Shown here: piece by piece, positions 1-5,843 of the stretch
Numbering within the stretch: the first letter of the stretch is position 1
How the letters are laid out: each line of letters begins with the position of its first letter
Assembly (NCBI GenBank): GCA_964625865.1
Contig: CAZVEV010000233.1
Coordinates: forward strand, 1-9,826
DNA from: CAZVEV01 sp964625865
Lineage (GTDB): Bacteria > Planctomycetota > Phycisphaerae > SM23-33
Direction of reading: 5' to 3'
DNA: 9,826 bases
Program-made: the position numbers and the translations under genes
The notes under the pieces: generated by a model
Databases searched by the model: none
The model's input: only the letters and a program-made list of their open reading frames with translations
Told to the model about the DNA's origin: nothing

Positions 1-1009
1 AGTCGGCCACCACCAACGCGATCGCCTGGCCGACGGTGAAGACCTCGTCGGTGGTTGCGGCGGGCACTTCGCAGCCGGGGCTGAGCATGTAGCGGGACTC
101 GCGGGCGAGGTCGAGACACTGGAAGCAGCGGGTTTGGCACTGGTCGGCGGTGGCCTGGAGCATGTCGGTCACCGGATCGATGTTGCCCTTGAAGCAGACC
201 CCCGCCGCGTCGTAGACGTCGCGTGCCAGCGTGAAGTCCACCATGTGATCGAGGTTGTACAGTTCCGCGCCGGAGGTAGCCATTTCCTCCAGCAGGCTCG
301 TGGTGTTGCCGCAGATGTGCAGCTTGGTCATCCCGCCTGCGTCGCGAATCGCGGCGCAGAGACGCTGCTCGTAGGGCAAGGCGAACTCGCGATAGAACTC
401 GGGCGAGACCAGTGAGGCCGCCGCATCGCCCGCGCCGAGCATGTGGGCCCCGGCGGCCAGTTGGGCCAGCGCGAAGTCGATTACGATGTCGGTGAGGAAC
501 TCGAGCACCTGGTGGGCCAGACGGGGCGCGTCGTACATCATCATCATGAAATCGCTGAGGCGACAGATGTTGCAGGCTTCGGCGAAAGGCATGTCGATCC
601 AGCCGAGGACGAGGCAGTCGTCACCAGCGGCCGACGCCATCTCGCTGACGGCCAGACAGCGGTCCGCCATCCTGCCGGCGGCCGGGTCCGGGCGGCGCAG
701 AGCGCGGAGGTCCTGCTCGTTTCGCACGAGCGGACCGGCCGAATGCGGGGGGCCGTCCTCAGGATAGACCATTTCGGCCCCCAGGTCGGCCGTCAGGCGA
801 AACGCGTCGGTGCAGGCGGTAATCGCGTCGAAGCCGAACGCCTGGCGCGCCTTGAGCTGGGCGTCGGCGGTCACTCGCCCGTCGGTCGCGAACTGTCGGT
901 ACGTCACGCCCAGGCGATCCTGGGCGAAGAACATCAGTAACGGAAACGCCGGCGCCCGATCGACGGGGCGACCTTCGATCGCCGCAAGACATCGCTCTTT
1001 GCTGTTCAT
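1..1009 (-). CDS. Zinc-dependent corrinoid methyltransferase, UroD/MtaA/CmuA family (C-terminus cut by window edge)
   Basis: The minus-strand frame is open from ATG at 1009 to the left edge (336 residues, no stop). It starts MNSKERCLAAIEGRPVDRAP, typical of the uroporphyrinogen decarboxylase superfamily. HICGNT places His231 and Cys233, and PGCEVP places Cys313; this H-x-C...C set is the zinc site of methylcobalamin:coenzyme M methyltransferases (MtaA/MtbA), which true UroD lacks. GNIDP at 275-279 is another family signature. By family knowledge it would transfer a methyl group between a corrinoid protein and a thiol or other acceptor in the cytoplasm; the substrate cannot be told. Family members are about 340-360 residues, so only a short tail is missing. 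GGGAGA lies 7 nt before the ATG. A TATGAT hexamer at 1029-1034 may be a -10 box, with no good -35. No corrinoid protein or MtaB-type partner is visible. The 147 nt up to 1156 hold nothing else recognised. Confidence 0.88.
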   Translation of the reverse strand, partial: MNSKERCLAAIEGRPVDRAPAFPLLMFFAQDRLGVTYRQFATDGRVTADAQLKARQAFGFDAITACTDAFRLTADLGAEMVYPEDGPPHSAGPLVRNEQDLRALRRPDPAAGRMADRCLAVSEMASAAGDDCLVLGWIDMPFAEACNICRLSDFMMMMYDAPRLAHQVLEFLTDIVIDFALAQLAAGAHMLGAGDAAASLVSPEFYREFALPYEQRLCAAIRDAGGMTKLHICGNTTSLLEEMATSGAELYNLDHMVDFTLARDVYDAAGVCFKGNIDPVTDMLQATADQCQTRCFQCLDLARESRYMLSPGCEVPAATTDEVFTVGQAIALVVAD

Positions 1010-1156
1010 CGTCACTTCTCCCGGGCGGATCATACCACGAAGAGGCGACGAAGCGTACCTCGGACCCGACGCACGAGGCGCATGAGAAGCGGCGCACCCG
1101 GCTCGGCAGGAAACCGTGTGTGCCGCTCTCGAAAGTGTCTCAACAATCGCGTTCAG

Positions 1157-2383
1157 CTAGCGGTGATGCCGGCCTCCTCGGTGCGACCGACCATGCGACC
1201 TGCCGCGGCCCCGGCCGTGGGATCGACCGTGTCCGCCTCGGTCCTGCTCGGACGGGCCCTTGCCGCGGCCGGATTGCATCATCCTCGCCCGCTCGGCCAT
1301 CATCTGGCGGATACGGTCGCCAAACCCGCTCTGGGGGCCCTGTGCCTGCGGATGACCCGGACCGCCCTGCGGCCTGCCGCGCCCCATCATCGGACCGCGC
1401 GGGCCGCCCTGCATGCCACGGCCCTGGCCGAAGCCGCCGCGCCCCATCATCGGACCGCCCGGGCCGCCCTGCATGCCACGGCCCTGGCCGAAGCCGCCAC
1501 GTCCCATCATCGGGCCGCGCGGACCGCCCTGCATGCCACGGCCCTGGCCGAAGCCGCCGCGACCCATCATCGGACCGCGGGGACCGCCCTGCATGCCGCG
1601 ACCGGGGCCGAAGCCGCCGCGACCCATCATCGGACCGCGGGGACCGCCCTGCATGCCGCGACCGGGGCCGAAGCCGCCGCGACCCATCATCGGGCCGCGC
1701 GGACCGCCCTGCATACCGCGGCCCTGACCGAAGCCGCCGCGGCCCTTCATCGAGCCGCCCGGACCGCCTTGCGGGCCCCGACCCTTGCCGAAACCGCCCG
1801 GCTTGCCCTGTGCCGACGGGCCGCGACCGCAATGCGGGCAGCCGCCGGCCTGAGGCGCCGGACGCGCCGACTGAATGGGCGGGCGCGGGGGCTCGGGTCT
1901 GGATCGATCGCCGTCGCGGGGACCGCGACCATGGTGTCCTCGTCCTTCATCCCGATCGCCGTCAGGGCGGCCGCGGCCGTGGGGGCCTCGGCCCCTGTCA
2001 CGGTCACCGTCGCGGTCGTGCGGCCAGGTGCGCTTGGGCTCCTCGCCGGGGCTCTTGGCCTTGTCCGAAGCGATCTTGCGGATCAGCTCGAACGTGCCGC
2101 GCATGATCTTCTCGCGCTGGTCCCTGCTCTTGGCGTTTCGCATCTTCTCCATCGCCCCCTTGCGGACCTCGGCGATCTTCTTCTTCTGTTCCTCGGAGAG
2201 GTTCTTGAACATCTCGCCCATGCCGCCCTCGCCGCCGGGGCCTCGCCCAAACCCGCCGCCGGGACCGCCCTGGTCGCCGCGGCCGCGGCGCCCGCGCCCG
2301 CGGTGGCCCTGTGCCATCGCCCAGCCGCCGGACAGCGCGAGAACCAACACGCCGACCAGCGCCATCATTCCGTGTCGCTTCAT
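1157..2383 (-). CDS. Exported Gly/Arg/Met-rich repeat protein with LTxxQ-like region
   Basis: The 408-residue product is not recognised as a named family. The start at 2383 is chosen because AAGGAG lies 7 nt upstream and a signal peptide follows at once (MKRHGMMALVGVLVLALSGG, probable cleavage after AMA at 24); the frame stays open further upstream to 2512. Order of parts: a GRG-rich stretch (26-56); a charged helical segment (58-108) opening NLSEEQKKKI, which resembles the LTxxQ motif of CpxP/Spy-type periplasmic proteins; an Arg/Asp/Gly/His tract (118-165); CPHCGRG at 182-188; seven 20-residue repeats (196-335); a short helix rich in Met (354-371); and a His/Arg tail ending in HHR. Most of it should be disordered. 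Met, His and the CxxC would suit metal binding, and RGG-like runs could bind polyanions; both are inference. Single gene, separated from modC by hairpins. Confidence 0.8.
   Translation of the reverse strand: MKRHGMMALVGVLVLALSGGWAMAQGHRGRGRRGRGDQGGPGGGFGRGPGGEGGMGEMFKNLSEEQKKKIAEVRKGAMEKMRNAKSRDQREKIMRGTFELIRKIASDKAKSPGEEPKRTWPHDRDGDRDRGRGPHGRGRPDGDRDEGRGHHGRGPRDGDRSRPEPPRPPIQSARPAPQAGGCPHCGRGPSAQGKPGGFGKGRGPQGGPGGSMKGRGGFGQGRGMQGGPRGPMMGRGGFGPGRGMQGGPRGPMMGRGGFGPGRGMQGGPRGPMMGRGGFGQGRGMQGGPRGPMMGRGGFGQGRGMQGGPGGPMMGRGGFGQGRGMQGGPRGPMMGRGRPQGGPGHPQAQGPQSGFGDRIRQMMAERARMMQSGRGKGPSEQDRGGHGRSHGRGRGRSHGRSHRGGRHHR
1379..1798 (-). repeat. 60-bp tandem repeat array, 7 units, in frame within the exported protein
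   Basis: Seven consecutive 60-bp units fill 420 bp with no spacer. Each encodes 20 residues on the pattern GGFGxGRGMQGGPRGPMMGR. The two units across 1559-1678 are identical at DNA level; the unit nearest 1798 is the most diverged (KGRGPQ and SMKGR variants). Because the period is a multiple of three and no stop occurs in any frame, the array also keeps long antisense frames open, which are not genes. Confidence 0.95.
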
Positions 2384-2481
2384 CCGTCTGCTCCTTACCT
2401 CAGGACCCAAGACCATGCCAGGCGAGCCCCGTAGCCCGCCTTCACAGAAGTCCAACGCACGAGGGGCCGACTTAATGCACG

Positions 2482-2502
2482 AAAAACCCGGTCGGTGCCG
2501 GG
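2482..2502 (-). terminator. Short GC hairpin followed by five Ts (minus strand)
   Basis: Read on the minus strand, CCCGG pairs with CCGGG around a 6-nt loop and TTTTT follows directly. It sits 99 nt before the start of the repeat-protein gene and after the larger hairpins that follow modC. It could be a second stop for modABC read-through or an attenuator for the downstream gene. The stem has only five pairs, so the call is modest. Confidence 0.4.
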
Positions 2503-2564
2503 AAAAGAACATGCAACTGATACGGGTTCTGATTGAAGGTTGTGCGTTCAGTCTTGGGTAGACG

Positions 2565-2615
2565 AAAGCCCCCGGACGGCGTCCGGGGGATCCCCCGACG
2601 CAGTCGGGGGGCTTT
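2565..2615. terminator. Tandem/nested hairpins, probable bidirectional terminator after modC
   Basis: Two adjacent perfect stems are present: CCCCCGGAC/GTCCGGGGG (2569-2577 with 2581-2589, loop GGC) and CCCCCGAC/GTCGGGGG (2592-2599 with 2603-2610, loop GCA). The outer ends AAAGCCCCC and GGGGGCTTT also pair with each other, so a single long cruciform-like fold is an alternative. The AAAGC...GCTTT frame gives a short T-run on either strand. It lies about 90 nt past the modC stop. Confidence 0.6.
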
Positions 2616-2705
2616 GGGTCTCTTCTCAGTCGTTTGACGATCCCCTTTTCTCGACACGTACACGATTCTCTATCAGGATTCGTATGAGGTGCGATGAAGC
2701 GCCCT

Positions 2706-3767
2706 CTAGACCCCGACGGCCGTGGCGCGGATGGCGTGGACTTTGACCACGGCGTAGACGTCCATTCCGGGTTTGAGCTGCAGTTCGCGACCCGCCCCTT
2801 CGGTCAGTTCGACGACGATCTCGTTCTCGCCGGCCTGGGCGGTCAGCCACAGGGCCTTGCCGTTCTGGCACAGCGAGTCGATACGGATGGGAAAGACGTT
2901 TCGCGCCGAGATGCCGGTCGGCCTGCCCAGGGACAGCATCAGGTCCCGCGCGGGGACGGCGATGGTGACGTTCTGGCCGGGCGACAGGCCGACACCGGGG
3001 ACGTTCAACTCCTGCCCCCCGCAGTTGACGCGGGCGTACCCGGCATGGGCGGGCGTCTCGATCACCACCCCGGTCAACACGTTCTGAATCGGATTGGGCC
3101 CAGGGTCCGTTCCGGCCACCATGTCGTGCGGCTGGGCCGTGCGAACGATCCGCCCCGCGTCCATCTGCCACGCCGATTCGGTCAGGAACAGCACCTCTGT
3201 CAGGGCGTGGCTGACGTAGACAAACGGCACGTGCCACCGCTGGTGGACCTCTCGCAGGTAGGTCAGGATTCGCAGGCGGGACGGCTCGTCAATCGACGCC
3301 AGCGGCTCGTCGAGCAGGAGCAGTTCGGGCCCCGACGCCAGCGCGCGGGCCAGGGCCACCCGCTGGGCCTGTCCGCCGGACAGCGCGTCGGGCAGGCGGT
3401 CGAGGAACTCGCCCAGGTCCAGCACGTCGATCAGTTCGTCCAGGCTTACCCCCCCGCCGCGGCGCGGGCGCCCGTACTCCAGGTTCGCGCGGACCGTCTT
3501 GTGCGGGAACAGCCTGCCGTCCTGGAAGACGTAGCCGATGCGCCGCTTGTGGGGGGCCAGGCAGACCCCGGCCGCCGAGTCGAACAGCGTCCTGCCGCGG
3601 AAGCGGATGTGCCCGGACAGCGGGCGAAGCAGGCCCGCGAGGCAGTGCAGCAGCGTCGTCTTGCCGCACCCCGAGGGCCCGAACAGTCCCATCCGCGGGC
3701 CGGCCTGCGTGCCGGCGGCATGCAGCGTGAACCGGCCGTTGCGTATCTGGAGGTCGAACTCAAGCAT
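2706..3767 (-). CDS. modC: Molybdate ABC transporter ATPase ModC
   Basis: This is the cytoplasmic ATPase that powers molybdate (or tungstate) import through ModB. It shows Walker A GPSGCGKTT (30-38), Q-loop Gln82, signature LSGGQ (129-133), Walker B LLLLDEP (149-155) and the switch His187. The C-terminal third (about 228-350) carries a regulatory Mop/TOBE domain with SARNVFPIRIDSL near 287, the family's usual oxyanion-binding module. At 353 residues it is the normal length for ModC. Its ATG overlaps the end of modB by 8 nt, showing translational coupling. The Mop domain separates it from sulfate (CysA) and generic polyamine ATPases. The hairpins at 2565-2615 probably end the operon. Confidence 0.95.
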   Translation of the reverse strand: MLEFDLQIRNGRFTLHAAGTQAGPRMGLFGPSGCGKTTLLHCLAGLLRPLSGHIRFRGRTLFDSAAGVCLAPHKRRIGYVFQDGRLFPHKTVRANLEYGRPRRGGGVSLDELIDVLDLGEFLDRLPDALSGGQAQRVALARALASGPELLLLDEPLASIDEPSRLRILTYLREVHQRWHVPFVYVSHALTEVLFLTESAWQMDAGRIVRTAQPHDMVAGTDPGPNPIQNVLTGVVIETPAHAGYARVNCGGQELNVPGVGLSPGQNVTIAVPARDLMLSLGRPTGISARNVFPIRIDSLCQNGKALWLTAQAGENEIVVELTEGAGRELQLKPGMDVYAVVKVHAIRATAVGV

Positions 3768-4458
3768 GGGCCTTGCCCTCCCCCGCGGCGGCGGGCCTGG
3801 CTCGGGCGATGAGCACCTGCGAGGCGACCATCGCGGCGATACCGACAGCCACCGAGACCAGCACGAGGCCCCACGCCGCGTCGTCGCGCCCGGCGTTCAG
3901 GTTGGTGTAGACAGCCTGCGAGACGGTCTGCGTCCGGCCGGGGATGTTCCCGGCGAGCATGATGGTGGCCCCGAACTCGCCGAACGCGCGTGCGAACCCG
4001 ACGGCCGCCGCGGCGAGCAGGCCCGGGCCGGCCAGCGGCAAGGTGATGGTGGCAAACGCTCGGAGGCGACCGGCGTTCAGCGTGCGGGCGGCGGCCTCCA
4101 GGGACGGGTCGCACCGCTGGAAGGCGGTCTTGGCCACCGCGAGGTACAGCGGCAGGGCCATCGCGAACGACGCGAGGACGGCGCCCTTCCAGTCGAACGC
4201 GACGCGAATGCCCATCTCGGCCAGCAGTTTGCCCAGCGGCCCGGCCGGGCTCAGCAGGAGCAGCAGGCAGTAGCCGGTGACCACGGGGGGCACGACGAGC
4301 GGCAAGGACAGGGCCGACTCGACCAGGCGGGGCAGGACCCCGCGCCGGCGTGCCAGCCAGAACGCGAGCGGCGTGGCAACCACGATGAGCACCAACGTAG
4401 TGACCGCCGAGACGAGAATCGACAGGCGCAGGGCCTCGGTGGAAGCATCAGTCCACAT
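3760..4458 (-). CDS. modB: Molybdate ABC transporter permease ModB
   Basis: This inner-membrane permease has 232 residues and several hydrophobic helices (about 11-35, 50-70, 93-113, 142-166, 195-217). The cytoplasmic EAA loop that docks on ModC is EAAARTLNAGRLRAFATITL (121-140), with the usual Gly at position 130. RAFGEFGATIMLAGNIPGRT (157-176) is the hallmark of ModB/CysT permeases. LPLVVPPVVTGYCLLLLL (52-69) matches the conserved first half. The ATG at 4458 overlaps the modA end by 11 nt and has GAGGGGAG just upstream inside modA. Length is typical. Cysteine permease alternatives (CysT/W) are excluded mainly by the ModA and Mop-type ModC neighbours. Confidence 0.95.
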   Translation of the reverse strand: MWTDASTEALRLSILVSAVTTLVLIVVATPLAFWLARRRGVLPRLVESALSLPLVVPPVVTGYCLLLLLSPAGPLGKLLAEMGIRVAFDWKGAVLASFAMALPLYLAVAKTAFQRCDPSLEAAARTLNAGRLRAFATITLPLAGPGLLAAAAVGFARAFGEFGATIMLAGNIPGRTQTVSQAVYTNLNAGRDDAAWGLVLVSVAVGIAAMVASQVLIARARPAAAGEGKAHA

Positions 4459-5269
4459 GGCGGCTCCCCTCGTCGGCGCCCGTGGGCTGGAATCCGTGGG
4501 AGGCGAAGACCTCGCGTGCCCGGGGCGAGGCCAGGAACCGTACGAACGCGCGGGCGGCGGCAGGACGGGCCGACCCGGCCAGCACGCAGGCGGGGTACAC
4601 GATGGGCGAATGGCTGTTGGCCCGTAGCGTCAGCGCCACGCACACGTCGGACGCGGATCGCGCGTCGCTGAGGTAGACGACCGCGGCCTGGACGGCCTCG
4701 GCACGGACTTGCATGAGGGCCGCGCGGACGTCGGCACAGTAGACCAGTCGCCCGCTCAGATCGTCCCACAGGGCGAGGGTCTTCAGGGCCTCTGCAGCGT
4801 ACAGGCCCGCCGGGGCGTGGGCGGGGTCGGCGATGGCGACCCGTTCGAATGCGGCGCCGGCCAGATCGCCGGGGGCTGTCAGACGGAGGTCCGAACCGGC
4901 CTTCACGACGCAGACCAGCGTGTTGCGGAGCAGGTCCCGACGCGTGCCGGGCTCGACGTATCCGCCGTCGACGAGCCTGTCGACGTGCCTGGCCGAGGCC
5001 GAGACGAACGCGTCGGCCCCCGCGCCGGCCTCGATCTTCGTCCGAAGCATGCCCGAGGAAGCGAAGTCGAACCGCACGCGAACGCGCCCGCCCTGCTGCT
5101 GCTCGTGGAGGTGGCCGAGCTCGGTCATCACGTCAACGAGGCTGGCGGCGCACGAGACGTGGATCTCCCGGGCGCCGGAAGCATCGTCGCCGGACGGGAA
5201 GACCGCCCACGCGGCGACAGCGACAAGCACAGCGCCGACCAAGGCCAGGGGTGTCGTTCGTATTCTCAC
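4448..5269 (-). CDS. modA: Molybdate ABC transporter substrate-binding protein ModA (GTG start)
   Basis: This periplasmic binding protein captures molybdate for ModB/ModC. The start is GTG at 5269: GGAAAGG lies 4 nt upstream and a signal sequence follows (PLALVGAVLVAVAAWAVF). The frame remains open up to an ATG at 5416, but that would lie inside the thioredoxin gene. Landmarks are SCAASLVDVMTELG (39-52), FASSGMLRTKIEAGAGADAF (69-88), ADPAHAPAG (148-156), CADVRAAL (178-185) and VVYLSDA (197-203). These supply the Ser, Ser, Ala, Val and Tyr positions that bind the oxyanion in known ModA proteins. The mature length, about 245, is usual. No lipobox is seen, so it is probably soluble or tethered by an uncleaved signal. 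No ModE-like operator or Moco riboswitch fits in the 91-nt gap upstream. Confidence 0.94.
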   Translation of the reverse strand: MRIRTTPLALVGAVLVAVAAWAVFPSGDDASGAREIHVSCAASLVDVMTELGHLHEQQQGGRVRVRFDFASSGMLRTKIEAGAGADAFVSASARHVDRLVDGGYVEPGTRRDLLRNTLVCVVKAGSDLRLTAPGDLAGAAFERVAIADPAHAPAGLYAAEALKTLALWDDLSGRLVYCADVRAALMQVRAEAVQAAVVYLSDARSASDVCVALTLRANSHSPIVYPACVLAGSARPAAARAFVRFLASPRAREVFASHGFQPTGADEGSRHVD

Positions 5270-5308
5270 AAATCCTTTCCGAATCCGCTTTGGAGGAGTA
5301 GTCCTACC

Positions 5309-5314
5309 ATTATA
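5309..5314 (-). promoter_or_regulatory. Perfect -10 hexamer upstream of modA
   Basis: TATAAT reads on the minus strand 40 nt before the modA GTG, in an otherwise GC-rich gap between the thioredoxin gene and modA. No good -35 lies 16-18 nt upstream (GTGTTT at 17). It may give modABC its own promoter apart from dsbD-trx. Confidence 0.4.
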
Positions 5315-5360
5315 GCCCCAAGTTGCCCCGGAAACACCGCGTTGCGCGCCGCGGCGCCCC

Positions 5361-5843
5361 CTACTTCGCGATGATCTTCTTGACCGCGTCGATGAAGGCT
5401 GACGGCTTGGCGGCATAACCGGTTCGCCCGAGTTCCTTCTCGCCCGACGGGTCCAGGATCACGATCGTGGGGTACCCGCGAATGCCGTACTTGGCGCGCA
5501 GCGTCTCATTTTGCTGCTTGGTCTCGGCCGAGAGTTCCCGGTTCTTCGGGAAGTCCACTGCGACCAGGACAACGTTGTCGGCCGCCCACGACTTGAACTC
5601 GTCGGTAACGAAGACGTTGTTGTGGAGCTTGATGCACCAGCCGCACCAGTCGCTGCCGGTGAAGTCCAGCAGGATCGGGCGGTTGGTCTTCTTGGCCTCG
5701 GCGAGAGCGGCGGCGTAGTCCTCGGTCCACCCCTCGCCGGGCCCGCCGTCCGATGACGAGCACGACGTCAGGCCACCGGCCAGGATGAATGCCGCGCACA
5801 GGCCGGCAGCGGTCAGCCAAGCATATCTTGCGTTGCGGTTCAT
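5361..5843 (-). CDS. Thioredoxin-fold lipoprotein (WCGWC)
   Basis: The 160-residue product opens with a lipoprotein signal: basic N-terminus, hydrophobic core and lipobox LTSC with Cys28 as the acylation site. The thioredoxin domain follows (about 40-158): FTGSDWCGWCIKL gives the redox pair Cys67 and Cys70, and GYPTIVIL gives the cis-proline at 125. It should act in the periplasm on a membrane anchor, reducing protein disulfides or serving apocytochrome or metal-centre maturation; the target is not shown. Its ATG overlaps the dsbD stop as ATGA, and AAAGGA lies about 9 nt upstream within dsbD. Close coupling to DsbD suggests DsbD keeps it reduced. The WCGWC centre differs from the WCGPC of cytoplasmic thioredoxin and resembles thioredoxin-like proteins common in planctomycetes and relatives. 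Confidence 0.92.
   Translation of the reverse strand: MNRNARYAWLTAAGLCAAFILAGGLTSCSSSDGGPGEGWTEDYAAALAEAKKTNRPILLDFTGSDWCGWCIKLHNNVFVTDEFKSWAADNVVLVAVDFPKNRELSAETKQQNETLRAKYGIRGYPTIVILDPSGEKELGRTGYAAKPSAFIDAVKKIIAK

Larger units (their letters stand above)
2384..2705. other. Intergenic region between modC and the repeat-protein gene
   Basis: These 322 bases lie between two minus-strand genes. They hold a short hairpin with a T-run (2482-2502), a pair of nested G/C hairpins (2565-2615) and two imperfectly matching flanks in opposite orientation (about 2513-2550 and 2660-2697). Short frames crossing it lack credible ribosome sites. The promoter for the repeat-protein gene must lie here, but no convincing -35/-10 pair was found. 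Confidence 0.6.

Noticed and set aside
134..940. Plus-strand frames at the left end
   Set aside because: Antisense to the UroD/MtaA-type methyltransferase, whose family motifs are intact on the minus strand.
1379..1798. Regular repeats suggesting a CRISPR array
   Set aside because: Units abut with no unique spacers and translate into a coherent 20-residue protein repeat.
1082..2434. Long plus-strand frame of about 450 codons rich in Ala, His and Thr
   Set aside because: It is antisense to the exported repeat protein; the 60-bp in-frame array keeps the other frames open. No ribosome site or family signature.
2694..3812. Plus-strand frame opposite modC
   Set aside because: Opposite strand has all ABC ATPase motifs; the plus frame is a GC-codon shadow.
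5270..5360. Molybdenum-cofactor riboswitch or ModE operator upstream of modA
   Set aside because: The gap is only 91 nt, too short for the riboswitch, and no ModE-type TATA-rich palindrome is present.
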